Part shown: positions 52,015-60,907 of the stretch, piece by piece | Layout of the letters: every line of letters begins with the position of its first letter | Position numbering within the stretch: position 1 is the first letter of the stretch | NCBI RefSeq assembly: GCF_001570365.1 | Contig: NZ_BBYK01000057.1 | Span: 74,776-138,775 of the forward strand | Direction of reading: 5' to 3' | Length of the DNA: 64,000 nucleotides | DNA from: Microtetraspora fusca | GTDB taxonomy: Bacteria > Actinomycetota > Actinomycetes > Streptosporangiales > Streptosporangiaceae | Notes under the pieces: model-generated | The model's input: only the letters and a program-made list of their open reading frames with translations | What the model was told of the DNA's origin: nothing | Database searches by the model: none | Translations under genes and position numbers: made by a program

Positions 52015-53268
52015 TCAGGAGGTCACGGCGCACTGCCCCCGGTCCTTCTTGACCGGGCCCTCGGCGGTCGGCCGCACGTCGAAGTCGAAGATCTCGGTCG
52101 GCAGGTAGAGCGTGCAGCACGCGTTGGGGATGTCCACGATCCCGCTGATCCGCCCCTCGATCGGGGCCGACCCGAGCAGCAGGTACGCCTGCTCGCCCGT
52201 GTATCCCCAGGTCTTCAGGTATTCGACCGCGTTCAGGCACGCCCTCCGGTAGGCGACCGTCGCGTCGAGGTAGTGGTTCGTGTCGGTGTCGTGGTCCACG
52301 GAGATGCCGACGAACGACAGGAACTGGCAGTAGCGCGGCTCGACGTTGCCCGGCATGAAGATCGGGTTGGTGCTGACCCCGTACTTGGCCATGCCGCCCT
52401 TGATCAGATCGACGTGGAGGTCGATGAAGCCGCCCATCTCGATCGCGCCGCAGAAGGTGATCTCGCCGTCCCCCTGGCTGTAGTGCAGGTCGCCGAGGGA
52501 GAAGTTGGCCCCCTTGACGAAGACGGGGAAGAAGATCCGCGATCCCCGGGTGAGGTTCTTGATGTCCTGGTTGCCCCCGTGCTCGCGCGGCGGGACCGTC
52601 CGGGCCCCCTCGCGGGCGATCCGCTGGGCGACCTCGCCGGTCGCTGTGCCGGTGACCGCGTTGTTCGGCTCCGGCGGGTTGGCCAGCGGCGGCACCCGCT
52701 GGGGGTCCGTGTCGATGAGCGCCTGCTCCCTGCGGTTCCAGCTCGTGAGCAGCTCGGCGGAGGGCGCCGTGGCGAACAGTCCGGGGTGGGTGATCCCGGT
52801 GTGCCGTACGCCGGGGATGTGGCGGGACGTCGCGTGGATGCCGTGGAAGTCCCAGATCGCCTTGTACGCGTCGGGGAAGTAGTCGGTCAGGAAGCCGCCG
52901 CCGTTCGCCCGGGCGAAGACGCCGGTGTATCCCCAGCCTTGACCGGGGACGGCGCCGAGCTGCTCCGGATACGGGATCGCGCCGATGTCCAGGATGTCGA
53001 CGATCAGGAGGTCGCCGGGCTCGGCCCCCTCGACCGCGAAGGGCCCGCTCAGCATGTGGACCTTGGTCAGGTCGATGTCGCGCACGTCGTTGGCCGAGTC
53101 GTTGTTGCCCACCTGGCAGTCGGTCCAGTCCCGGCACTCGACGCGGAACTCGTCCCCGGGGCGCACCGTGGCGACCGGCGGGACGTCCGGGTGCCAGCGG
53201 TTGTGCCCCGGCACGTCCTGCTCGCTCATGGGCTTCGACTGGTCGATGCTGAACACGACTTTCGGCAT
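52015..53268 (-). CDS. fmdA: formamidase / acetamidase
   Basis: A 417-residue FmdA/AmdA-type amidase that hydrolyses formamide or other short amides to ammonia. GHNRWHPDVPPVATVRPGDEFRVECRDWTD, VHMLSGPFAVEGAEPGDLLIVDI, HPGLFATAPS, LSLGDLHYSQGDGEI-like and CNAVEYL segments cover the family. Length matches formamidases. It ends an operon with an AmiS-type channel and an FmdB protein, forming an amide-nitrogen scavenging unit. Confidence 0.92.
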   Translation of the reverse strand: MPKVVFSIDQSKPMSEQDVPGHNRWHPDVPPVATVRPGDEFRVECRDWTDCQVGNNDSANDVRDIDLTKVHMLSGPFAVEGAEPGDLLIVDILDIGAIPYPEQLGAVPGQGWGYTGVFARANGGGFLTDYFPDAYKAIWDFHGIHATSRHIPGVRHTGITHPGLFATAPSAELLTSWNRREQALIDTDPQRVPPLANPPEPNNAVTGTATGEVAQRIAREGARTVPPREHGGNQDIKNLTRGSRIFFPVFVKGANFSLGDLHYSQGDGEITFCGAIEMGGFIDLHVDLIKGGMAKYGVSTNPIFMPGNVEPRYCQFLSFVGISVDHDTDTNHYLDATVAYRRACLNAVEYLKTWGYTGEQAYLLLGSAPIEGRISGIVDIPNACCTLYLPTEIFDFDVRPTAEGPVKKDRGQCAVTS

Positions 53269-53358
53269 TGCCGGGTCCTCTCTGTGGATCGCGCCGGGAC
53301 GGTCCCGGTCACGCGGATGGAGTGCGGCGGCCTCCGGGGAGGCCGCCGCGGGTACGCG

Positions 53359-53967
53359 TCACTGGGCCGGTGCGGCGCGCCGCCGGGTGAGCGGCCACAA
53401 CGCGGCGAACACGACCACGCCGAACACGGCGAGGACGATCGCGACGAGGTCCTGGTTCCAGCTCTTCCAGAAGCCGGTGAGCGTGAGATAGGCGGGGATC
53501 GCGCCGGTGACCCAGCCCTCGATCGCGGTCACCCCGCCCACGTAGATGGTGAGGCGGTCGCGCTTCAGGCCGAGCAGCAGGAAGAAGAGGAACCACAGGA
53601 ACGACCAGTAGAGCCAGATCACGCCGAACGGCGGGTCGCCAAGGATCTGGAAGTTCGCGTACGAATAGCCCAGCGCCATGATGGCCACGAAAAGCGAGAA
53701 ATACCCGACGCCGGTGGTGTCGAATCCCCCGAGAAGCCCGATCCCCACATAGAGGTAGGTGAAGGCGAAAAGGTACAATCCCGATGCGGACAAAATCTCC
53801 TTCGCCCCTCCGCCCGCGGCGATGATCAGATAGGTGGGAGTGACCACCTGGAGCCCTCCGACGAAGAGGTTGAAAATGGCGGCCGCCCGGGCCTCGACCA
53901 GGCCCAGCAGCATCAGGCCGTTCATGAACAGCACCGCGCCGACGTAGAGAAGTCCGACATCTCCCAT
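53359..53967 (-). CDS. AmiS/UreI-family amide or urea channel
   Basis: A 202-residue membrane protein with six predicted helices. VGLLYVGAVLFMNGLMLLG, IGLLGGFDTTGVGYFSLFVA and GVIWLYWSFLWFLFFLL match AmiS/UreI transporters, which pass urea or short amides. It precedes the formamidase gene by 90 bp on the same strand, so it is the likely entry route for the substrate. Confidence 0.9.
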   Translation of the reverse strand: MGDVGLLYVGAVLFMNGLMLLGLVEARAAAIFNLFVGGLQVVTPTYLIIAAGGGAKEILSASGLYLFAFTYLYVGIGLLGGFDTTGVGYFSLFVAIMALGYSYANFQILGDPPFGVIWLYWSFLWFLFFLLLGLKRDRLTIYVGGVTAIEGWVTGAIPAYLTLTGFWKSWNQDLVAIVLAVFGVVVFAALWPLTRRRAAPAQ

Positions 53968-54102
53968 CGGGAGGCACCTCCTGGCACCGGTGAGGGACGG
54001 CGGTGGCGCGGCGGGCGCCGCCTCCGTTCGACTCGCTCGGGGCGGGATCGGGTCCCGGGGGCCGGCCGTGCCGTCCGGGGAACCGCACGGGACCGCGGCC
54101 GG

Positions 54103-54429
54103 TCAGGGCCGGGGCAGCCGGGACAGAGCCGGGTGCGGCGGCCGGGCCGGTCGCCCGGAGGCCGCGCGGAGAGTGCCCTCGCGCGCGTCTCCAGAGTCGC
54201 CGGACTCCGCGTCCGGCCGGTGGACGACCTCGGGCGCCTCCCTGCTGCGCTCCTCCATGGCCAGCCCGGCGGCCAGCGCCGGATGCACCCGGCGCAGGTT
54301 CGGTCCCGAGTAGCGGCGGCGGGCCTTTCCTCCGCAGGCGGCGCAGTTCCGGGCCTGCGGCGCTGTCCCCATCGGCAGGAACACGTCGAACGGCCCGCAT
54401 TCCGGGCACAGATATTCATAAATTGCCAT
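54103..54429 (-). CDS. fmdB: FmdB-type zinc ribbon protein
   Basis: A 108-residue protein whose first 45 residues form the FmdB zinc ribbon: AIYEYLCPECGPFDVF with a second Cys pair in NCAACGG. In Methylophilus FmdB is linked to regulation of formamidase. The C-terminal half is charged, then Pro/Arg-rich, and probably disordered. ATG 54429 is chosen over GTG 54435 by homology. First gene of the amide operon. Confidence 0.85.
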   Translation of the reverse strand: MAIYEYLCPECGPFDVFLPMGTAPQARNCAACGGKARRRYSGPNLRRVHPALAAGLAMEERSREAPEVVHRPDAESGDSGDAREGTLRAASGRPARPPHPALSRLPRP

Positions 54430-54498
54430 GCGCACCCTCTAAACCGGACGAACGGCCCCCAGTATGGCCATACATACCCAGACAAGCCAGACAAAGAG

Positions 54499-54514
54499 TT
54501 ATCTGTCAAGATAA
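54499..54514. promoter_or_regulatory. palindrome upstream of the amide operon
   Basis: TTATCTGTCAAGATAA is a perfect 6-bp inverted repeat with a 4-nt spacer, 70 bp upstream of fmdB and containing TTGACA on the minus strand. A nitrogen or amide-responsive regulator could bind here. The surrounding 54436-54788 is AT-rich for this genome and holds no supported gene. Confidence 0.45.
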
Positions 54515-54788
54515 GTATGTTGATCGTGTAATGCGGTGCCGGGTCGCCGACTATTTGGTCAATAATCGTTGGACTGTGCGGAAGTTTGGATTGCTCGGAG
54601 AATGTCGCGCGTTGCCGCGTTCCGGGGTTTCCTGTGGGAGTTTTTCCGATTTCCTTGTTGTGGTTCTCCGGCCATCGACCACTCCGGCCTTTTCGCGTCG
54701 ATCCTCCTCGGGATTCCGGCATTGCATCACTAACCGTGACAAGTCGTACGCTGGCCGTGCCAGGGACTCTCGGGGGAGGGGTACCGAC

Positions 54789-55748
54789 GTGAGGCGCCGC
54801 GCGTTTCTTGCTTTGGGGGTGGGCCTGTTCCCTCTGGCGGCCGGGTGCGGGAGCGACCGGCCGCGGACCGGCGGCCCCATCTCGTTGTTCGTCCCCGCCC
54901 AGGTCGGGAGGCAGGGAGGACCGTTCGCCCGGGAACTGAAGGGCCTCATCGAGCGGCAGCGGCTCGCCGGGCCGGTCGAGATCCGCACCCGCGCCGGCGA
55001 GACCGGGGCGCGGGCGCTGGCCGGATACGTGGCCAGGCCCGCCTCTGGCGAGCTCATGGTCGCCGGCTCCGCCCTCGTCGACTTCGCCGCCGTGAACGGG
55101 ACCGGCGCCCTGGCCGAGCGCACGTCGCCGCTGGCCAGGTTCGCCGGGGAGTGGATGGTGCTGGTCACCGCGCCGCACTCCCGCTTCCGCACCTTCGACG
55201 ACCTGGCCGCGGCCCTGATCCGCGACCCCGGACGGCTGCGGCTGGCCGGCCGGGACACCGGCGGCCTCGACCACGTGCTCTACGGGCTGACCGCCCAGGG
55301 GCTGGGCGTCGACGCCCGCAGGCTCAACTACGCGGCGTTCCCGGATCTCTCCCACATGCTCGCCGCGCTGGCCGAGGGCAGCGCCGTCGCCGGGGTCGGC
55401 GGCAGCACGGAGCTGGCCGCCCCCATCAGGACCGGGCAGGTACGGCCGCTCGCCGTCTCGTCGACGGACCGCCTGGACGGCCTGGACGCGCCGACCCTGA
55501 AGGAGTCGGGTGTGCGGACGCACTACGCCAACTGGAGCGGGCTGCTCGGGGCCGGCCGCCTCCCCGAGCGGGAGCGGGAGCGGCTGCTCGACCTGTGCCG
55601 CGCCGTCGCGGACATGCCCGGCTGGGAGGAGGCCTGCCGCGCGAACGGCTGGACGCCGATGTACCTCGACGGCGACGACTTCCGCCAGTGGCTGGGCACC
55701 GAGACGCGCCGCGCCAAGTCGATCCTCCGCGAGCTCGGGTTCCTCTGA
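54789..55748 (+). CDS. TctC-family solute-binding lipoprotein, orphan
   Basis: A 319-residue tripartite-tricarboxylate receptor. MRRRAFLALGVGLFPLAAGC is a lipoprotein signal with lipobox LAAGC. ISLFVPAQVGRQGGPFARELKGLIE, FDDLAAALIRDPGRLRLAGRDTGGLDHV and RPLAVSSTDRLDGL are the typical bilobal receptor segments. TctA/TctB membrane partners are not in the window, so it may serve a distant transporter or a sensor. GTG 54789 follows GGGGGAGGGG. Confidence 0.8.
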   Translation: MRRRAFLALGVGLFPLAAGCGSDRPRTGGPISLFVPAQVGRQGGPFARELKGLIERQRLAGPVEIRTRAGETGARALAGYVARPASGELMVAGSALVDFAAVNGTGALAERTSPLARFAGEWMVLVTAPHSRFRTFDDLAAALIRDPGRLRLAGRDTGGLDHVLYGLTAQGLGVDARRLNYAAFPDLSHMLAALAEGSAVAGVGGSTELAAPIRTGQVRPLAVSSTDRLDGLDAPTLKESGVRTHYANWSGLLGAGRLPERERERLLDLCRAVADMPGWEEACRANGWTPMYLDGDDFRQWLGTETRRAKSILRELGFL

Positions 55749-55859
55749 GCGCCTCGGTCCGCGTGACCGGGCGGAACGCGAGCCATCCGGGACCGGACCC
55801 CCGTATCGGCACAATTTCTTGTGGTGGTTGCGAGAACCGGCACTAGATGTAGGATCCTC

Positions 55860-56078
55860 CACGTCGCTGGTTCACCCCGTGCCCCGGGGTGAGGCAAGAG
55901 GGAACCCGGTGCGAGTCCGGGACTGCCCCGCAGCGGTGAGCGGGAACGACCGCCGTCACAGAAGCACTGGGCCGCCCGCCGGCCCGGGAAGCGACGGCCA
56001 GTAGGACCGGCGCGCGAGAGCCGTACCCATCGGCCCGGCCGCGCCCCGCCCGCGAGTCCGAAGACCTGCCGGCGACGT
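55860..56078 (+). ncRNA. cobalamin riboswitch
   Basis: The leader of nrdA contains the conserved cobalamin core: GAGGGAACCCGGTG, CGAGTCCGGGACTGCCCCGC with GCGGTGA, and the 3' B12-box region CGAGTCCGAAGACCTGCC at 56053-56070. Peripheral helices of variable length lie between. In Streptomyces a riboswitch in the same place represses class I ribonucleotide reductase when B12 allows the class II enzyme to work. About 175 bp separate the B12 box from the nrdA start, enough for a terminator or anti-terminator. Confidence 0.9.
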
Positions 56079-56254
56079 GCGCGCGGACCCGACGTCCGCG
56101 CGTGTTGTGCCGGGCCTCGAGGGAGGGTCCGCCGACGAGCGACGCGCCAGACCTGATCACGTCCGGCGCGGCCCTGGCGCGAGCCCGCCGCTCCGACGCG
56201 TACGCCCGCCCGCCGAGGCCCCTGACGGGGTTCCGACTCGGGAGGGGAGATCAC

Positions 56255-58510
56255 GTGACATTGGCCACGATCGCGGACGCGGGGATCGAGGAGCGATGGG
56301 CGGCCATCGAGGAGGCCGCGGCGCGCGTCGTCACCGACCCGGCGAACTCGAAGGCCGCGGCCCGCCTGCTGGCGGCGCTGATCGCCGACGAGGCGGCCGA
56401 GCACGGCGTGACCGGTGACTCCGGCTTCTCCCGCTCCGTGGCCGCGACCCACGAGGCGGGCCTGGTCCACGACGAGCTGGCCGCGTTCGTCGCCCGGCAC
56501 GCCGAGGAGCTGGACGCGCTCGTGGACCACGCGGCGGACGAGCGGTTCGAGTACTTCGGCCTGCGCACGGTGTACGACCGCTACCTGCTGCGGCACCCGG
56601 TCACCCGGCGGGTCCTGGAGCGCCCGCAGCACTTCCTCCTGCGCGTCGCCTGCGGTCTGGCCTACGGGTCCGGCGTGGCGGAGGCGGCCGAGCTGTACCG
56701 GCTGATGTCCACGCTGGCCTACCTCCCCAGCTCGCCCACGCTGTTCAACTCGGGCGCCCGCCGCCCGCAGCTCTCGTCGTGCTTCCTGCTCGACTCGCCC
56801 CGCGACGAGCTGGAGAGCATCTACGAGCGGTACGGCCAGGTGGCCCGGCTGTCCAAGTACGCCGGCGGCATCGGCGTCGCGTGGACCCGGATCCGGGCCC
56901 GGGGCTCGCTGATCAGGGGCACCAACGGTCATTCCAACGGCATCGTGCCGTGGCTCCGCACGCTCGACGCCTCCGTGGCCGCGGTCAACCAGGGCGGGCG
57001 GCGCAAGGGCGCGGCCTGCGTCTACCTGGAGACCTGGCACGCCGACATCGAGGAGTTCCTGGAGCTGCGGGACAACACCGGCGAGGACGCCCGCCGCACC
57101 CACAACCTCAACCTGGCCAACTGGGTGCCGGACGAGTTCATGCGCCGGGTCGAGGCGGACGGCGTGTGGTCGCTGTTCGACCCCAAGGAGGTCCCCGAGC
57201 TGACCGACCTGTGGGGCGAGGAGTTCGACGCCGCCTACCGGGCCGCCGAGAGCGCGGGGCGGTACGCCCGGCAGATCCCGGCGCGCACGCTGTACGGCCG
57301 CATGATGCGCACTCTCGCCCAGACCGGCAATGGCTGGATGACCTTCAAGGACGCGGCCAACCGGACCTCCAACCAGACGGCGCTGCCGCACAACGTCATC
57401 CATCTGTCCAACCTCTGCACGGAGATCCTGGAGGTGACCAACGACGCCGAGACCGCCGTGTGCAACCTCGGGTCGGTCAACCTCGCCGCGCACCTCACCG
57501 GCCCGGCGGGCACCCGCGGCGTGGACTGGCCCCGGCTGCGCGCCACGGTCCGCACCGCCGTACGGTTCCTGGACCTGACCATCGACCTGGGCTTCTACCC
57601 GACGCCGGAGGCCGAGGCGGCCAACCGCAGGTGGCGGCCGGTCGGGCTCGGGGTGATGGGCCTCGCGGACGTGTTCTTCGCGCTGCGGCTGCCGTTCGAC
57701 TCGCCGGAGGCCCTCGCCCTCTCCAGCCGGATCGCCGAGGAGATCGCGCTCGCCGCGTACGGGACGTCCGCCGACCTCGCGGTGGAGCGCGGGCGGCACC
57801 CCTCCTACGACGAGACCCGCGCCGCCCGGGGCGTGCTGCACCCGGACCACTATCCGGCCCGCGCGGAGAACGGCGCCGAATGGGCCGCCCTGCGCGCGAA
57901 GATCGCCGAGACCGGGCTGCGCAACTCGCTGATGATCGCCATCGCTCCGACGGCCACGATCGCGTCGATCGCCGGGTGCTACGAGTGCATCGAGCCCCAG
58001 GTGTCCAACGTGTTCAAGCGGGAGACCCTGTCGGGGGAGTTCCTCCAGGTCAACCGCTACCTCGTGGCCGATCTCCAGGCGCTCGGGCTGTGGACCCAGG
58101 AGATGCGCGACGCCATCAAGCAGGCCGACGGGTCGGTCCAGACCATCCCCGGCATCCCCGACGAGCTGCGCGTCCTCTACCGGACGGCCTGGGAGCTGCC
58201 GCAGAAGGCGCTCATCGACCTCGCCGCGGCCCGCCAGCCGTACATCGACCAGGCGCAGTCGCTCAACCTCTTCATGGCGACGCCCACCATCGGCAAGCTC
58301 TCGTCGATGTACGCCTACGCCTGGCGGGCCGGCCTGAAGACCACCTACTACCTGCGCTCCCGCCCGGCGACCCGGATCAGCCAGACCACCGTGCCCGCGT
58401 CCGTGCCCGCCGCGTCCGTCGTGGTGCCCGCGAGCGCCGAGCCCATCCCGGTCGAGGCGGCGGTGGCCTGCTCGCTGGAGAACCCCGAGATCTGCGAAGC
58501 CTGCCAGTGA
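56255..58510 (+). CDS. nrdA: class I ribonucleotide reductase large subunit
   Basis: A 751-residue R1 subunit reducing ribonucleotides to deoxyribonucleotides. SSCFLLDSP and NLCTEILEV carry active-site Cys, Asn and Glu, and the C-terminal ENPEICEACQ is the mobile Cys pair. No N-terminal ATP-cone is recognisable, so overall activity control by dATP may be absent. GTG 56255 has GGAGGGGAGA directly before it; an in-frame upstream start at 56102 would lie just after the riboswitch and is unlikely. Its TGA overlaps the nrdB GTG. Confidence 0.93.
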   Translation: MTLATIADAGIEERWAAIEEAAARVVTDPANSKAAARLLAALIADEAAEHGVTGDSGFSRSVAATHEAGLVHDELAAFVARHAEELDALVDHAADERFEYFGLRTVYDRYLLRHPVTRRVLERPQHFLLRVACGLAYGSGVAEAAELYRLMSTLAYLPSSPTLFNSGARRPQLSSCFLLDSPRDELESIYERYGQVARLSKYAGGIGVAWTRIRARGSLIRGTNGHSNGIVPWLRTLDASVAAVNQGGRRKGAACVYLETWHADIEEFLELRDNTGEDARRTHNLNLANWVPDEFMRRVEADGVWSLFDPKEVPELTDLWGEEFDAAYRAAESAGRYARQIPARTLYGRMMRTLAQTGNGWMTFKDAANRTSNQTALPHNVIHLSNLCTEILEVTNDAETAVCNLGSVNLAAHLTGPAGTRGVDWPRLRATVRTAVRFLDLTIDLGFYPTPEAEAANRRWRPVGLGVMGLADVFFALRLPFDSPEALALSSRIAEEIALAAYGTSADLAVERGRHPSYDETRAARGVLHPDHYPARAENGAEWAALRAKIAETGLRNSLMIAIAPTATIASIAGCYECIEPQVSNVFKRETLSGEFLQVNRYLVADLQALGLWTQEMRDAIKQADGSVQTIPGIPDELRVLYRTAWELPQKALIDLAAARQPYIDQAQSLNLFMATPTIGKLSSMYAYAWRAGLKTTYYLRSRPATRISQTTVPASVPAASVVVPASAEPIPVEAAVACSLENPEICEACQ

Positions 58511-59535
58511 CCGCCCCCACTGAAGAAAGCGTGATGACGATGTTGCTCGACCCCGGGATGGACCTGACCCTCCGGCCGATGCGGTATCCCGACTTCTACG
58601 AGCGCTACCGCGCGGCGATCAGGAACACGTGGACGGTCGAGGAGGTGGACCTCCACTCGGACCTGGCCGACCTGGCCCGGCTCGACGCGCAGGAGCGGCA
58701 CCTGATCAACCGGCTCGTCGCGTTCTTCGCGACCGGCGACTCGATCGTGGCCAACAACCTGGTGCTCAACCTCTACCAGCACATCAACGCGCCGGAGGCG
58801 CGGCTCTACCTCAGCAGGCAGCTGTTCGAGGAGGCCGTGCACGTGCAGTTCTACCTGACGCTGCTCGACACCTACCTGCCCGACCCGGACGAGCGGGCCA
58901 AGGCGTTCGCCGCGGTCGAGCACATCCCGTCGATCCGCGACAAGGCCGAGTTCTGCTTCCGCTGGATCGACTCCATCAACCACCTGACCCGCCTGGAGAC
59001 CCGGGACGACCGGCGCGGCTTCCTGCTGAACCTGATCTGCTTCGCCGCCTGCATCGAGGGCCTGTTCTTCTACGGCGCCTTCGCGTACGTCTACTGGCTG
59101 CGCTCCCGTGGCCTGCTCGGCGGCCTGGCTTCCGGGACGAACTGGGTGTTCCGCGACGAGTCCATGCACATGGAGTTCGCCTTCAGCGTCGTGGACACGG
59201 TCCGGGCCGAGGAGCCCGACCTGTTCGACGACGAGCTCGGCGCCCAGGTCACCCGGATGATGGAGGAGGCGGTCGCCGCCGAGCTGGCCTTCGCCCGCGA
59301 CCTGTGCGGGGACGGCCTGCGCGGCATGAGCGCCGACAGCATGCGCCAGTACCTGGAGTACGTCGCCGACCGGCGGCTCGCCCGGCTCGGCCTGCCCCTC
59401 CGGTACGGCACCGCCAACCCGTTCGCCTTCATGGAGCTCCAGGACGTCCAGGAGCTGGCCAACTTCTTCGAGCGGAGGGTCTCGGCCTACCAGGTGGCGG
59501 TCGAGGGCGACGTCAGCCTGGACGAGGCGTTCTGA
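58507..59535 (+). CDS. nrdB: class I ribonucleotide reductase small subunit
   Basis: A 342-residue ferritin-like R2 subunit that generates the radical for NrdA. LLDPGMDLTLRPMRYPDFYERY is the actinomycete NrdB start, and the di-metal ligands lie in RQLFEEAVHVQFY and WVFRDESMHMEFAF. GTG 58507 overlaps the nrdA stop (GTGA) and is preferred; GTG 58531 and ATG 58534 are alternatives. The C-terminal tail (VSLDEAF) that docks on NrdA is intact. No nrdS-type regulator gene follows. Confidence 0.93.
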   Translation: MTAPTEESVMTMLLDPGMDLTLRPMRYPDFYERYRAAIRNTWTVEEVDLHSDLADLARLDAQERHLINRLVAFFATGDSIVANNLVLNLYQHINAPEARLYLSRQLFEEAVHVQFYLTLLDTYLPDPDERAKAFAAVEHIPSIRDKAEFCFRWIDSINHLTRLETRDDRRGFLLNLICFAACIEGLFFYGAFAYVYWLRSRGLLGGLASGTNWVFRDESMHMEFAFSVVDTVRAEEPDLFDDELGAQVTRMMEEAVAAELAFARDLCGDGLRGMSADSMRQYLEYVADRRLARLGLPLRYGTANPFAFMELQDVQELANFFERRVSAYQVAVEGDVSLDEAF

Positions 59536-59550
59536 GCCGTCCCGCCGACG

Positions 59551-59580
59551 CGTCCGGGCCGTCTCACGACGGCCCGGACG
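59551..59580. terminator. terminator after nrdB overlapping the next gene's 3' end
   Basis: A perfect 13-bp stem (CGTCCGGGCCGTC, 59551-59563, with 59568-59580) and loop TCAC lies 16 bp after nrdB. It also spans the stop of the convergent membrane-protein gene. Confidence 0.7.
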
Positions 59581-60100
59581 GCCGCAGCACGCGGGTGGCC
59601 CCGGCGATCAACGCCGTGGCGAGGACCCAGCCCGCCGTGATGAGCCCCCCGGCCAGCCACTGCGTCCAGCCCACCGGCTCCCACGCGCCACGCTGGTCGA
59701 ACAGGCTGACGGGCACCAGCAGGTCGAGCGTGTAGAGCAGGGGGTTGAAGCTGCGCTTCTCGTCCAGGCCGATCTGCGAGGGGTGGTGGGTCGAGAACAC
59801 CGCCGTGCCCAGCGCCAGCAGCAGGCCCGCCCACACCCCGGCCAGCCACGGGCGGTAGCCGTACCTCACTATGACGTCGAGCTGCCAGCCCCACAGGACG
59901 CCGGGCAGCCGGAGCGTCCGCCGCCGGCCGCGCTGCTTGGCCAGGAGCACCCGGCGCGCGTCCGACTCGTGCCCGATCCGCCGGTAGTACGCGGCGAGCT
60001 GCTCGTACGGCTGCGGCCGGTACCCGACGGGGTCGCGCCGCAGCCAGGCCAGCCGGCCCGACAGCCGGGCGGCGGGTCCGCCTCCTCGCCCTGTCGTCAT
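59564..60100 (-). CDS. membrane protein of unknown function
   Basis: A 178-residue protein. The first half is soluble and basic with PVGYRPQPYEQLAAYYRRIGHESDARRVLLAKQRGRR, a helical-repeat-like segment seen at the C-terminal side of larger actinomycete membrane proteins; then come two or three hydrophobic helices (LAGVWAGLLLALGTAVF, LAGGLITAGWVLATALIAGA). It may be a shortened member of that family. The Shine-Dalgarno site is weak. Confidence 0.65.
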   Translation of the reverse strand: MTTGRGGGPAARLSGRLAWLRRDPVGYRPQPYEQLAAYYRRIGHESDARRVLLAKQRGRRRTLRLPGVLWGWQLDVIVRYGYRPWLAGVWAGLLLALGTAVFSTHHPSQIGLDEKRSFNPLLYTLDLLVPVSLFDQRGAWEPVGWTQWLAGGLITAGWVLATALIAGATRVLRPSGPS

Positions 60101-60252
60101 CGGGGCACCGGGAAGGCCACGGCCGCTTGGCGGTGATTATCGCATCGCTTGGCACATCCGTCGGGTTCGGCCACACCCGTCCGGGGAGGACATGGGATGC
60201 CGCGAATTGACCAATGGTGTCAAGCCTTTCCGGAAAAGGCATTCCCTCTGAT

Positions 60253-60271
60253 TATTTTGGCGAGCAAAATA
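60253..60271. promoter_or_regulatory. 19-bp palindrome upstream of membrane protein gene
   Basis: TATTTTGGCGAGCAAAATA is a perfect 7-bp inverted repeat with 5-nt spacer, 45 bp upstream of the gene at 60317, in DNA far more AT-rich than its surroundings. It is a likely operator or promoter element. Confidence 0.5.
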
Positions 60272-60316
60272 GGCATAAGCGGGACTCGCAGCGGTAATGA
60301 CCCTGTGAGGTGTGAG

Positions 60317-60907
60317 ATGTCGCAGAATCCATTCGCCCGGCTCGCTCGATGGCTGGGATTCGACCGGAATCCGCTGCGCCGCCGGTGTGACCGGATCGAG
60401 GCGATCGTGAGACTGATCGCCATCATGGGCGTGGCGGTCGCCGTCGTGCTCGGCGTTCTCTTCGGCGTCCGGACGTACGGCGACGGACTGCGCACCGAGG
60501 CCGCCCAAGCGCAGGCGCGCCACCTGATCCGGGCGACGCTGCTCCAGGACGTCCCGGCGCGCGGGCTCTCTCCCTCCGGGATCGCGGTCGGCCGCGCCCG
60601 GGCGGAGTGGACCGACGCGGCCGGCACTCACCGCACGGGCGTCATCGAGGCGCCGCCGGGCAAGCGTGCCGGTGAGGTCGTGCAGATCTGGACCGACGAC
60701 GGTGGCATGCCCACCCGGCGGCCCCAGGACCGGGAGACCACCGTGGTCGCCGCCATGACGGTGGGGCTCGGCCTGCCCACCGGCGCCGCCGCCCTGCTGA
60801 CCCTGCTCGTCCTGGGCACCCGTACGGTGAACCAGCGGCGGGCCACCCGCGCCTGGGAGGCGCAGTGGAGCGTCGTCGAGCCGATGTGGCGGATCAACGG
60901 TCGATGA
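60317..60907 (+). CDS. Rv1733c-type two-helix membrane protein
   Basis: A 196-residue protein with two membrane helices ([21 protein letters not shown] and ATMTVGLG-type [23 protein letters not shown]) enclosing an extracellular domain with [25 protein letters not shown]. This layout and the [13 protein letters not shown] start match Rv1733c-family proteins of actinomycetes, of unknown function. ATG 60317 follows GAGGTG. It overlaps the convergent glgC stop by 14 bp. Confidence 0.75.
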   Translation: MSQNPFARLARWLGFDRNPLRRRCDRIEAIVRLIAIMGVAVAVVLGVLFGVRTYGDGLRTEAAQAQARHLIRATLLQDVPARGLSPSGIAVGRARAEWTDAAGTHRTGVIEAPPGKRAGEVVQIWTDDGGMPTRRPQDRETTVVAAMTVGLGLPTGAAALLTLLVLGTRTVNQRRATRAWEAQWSVVEPMWRINGR

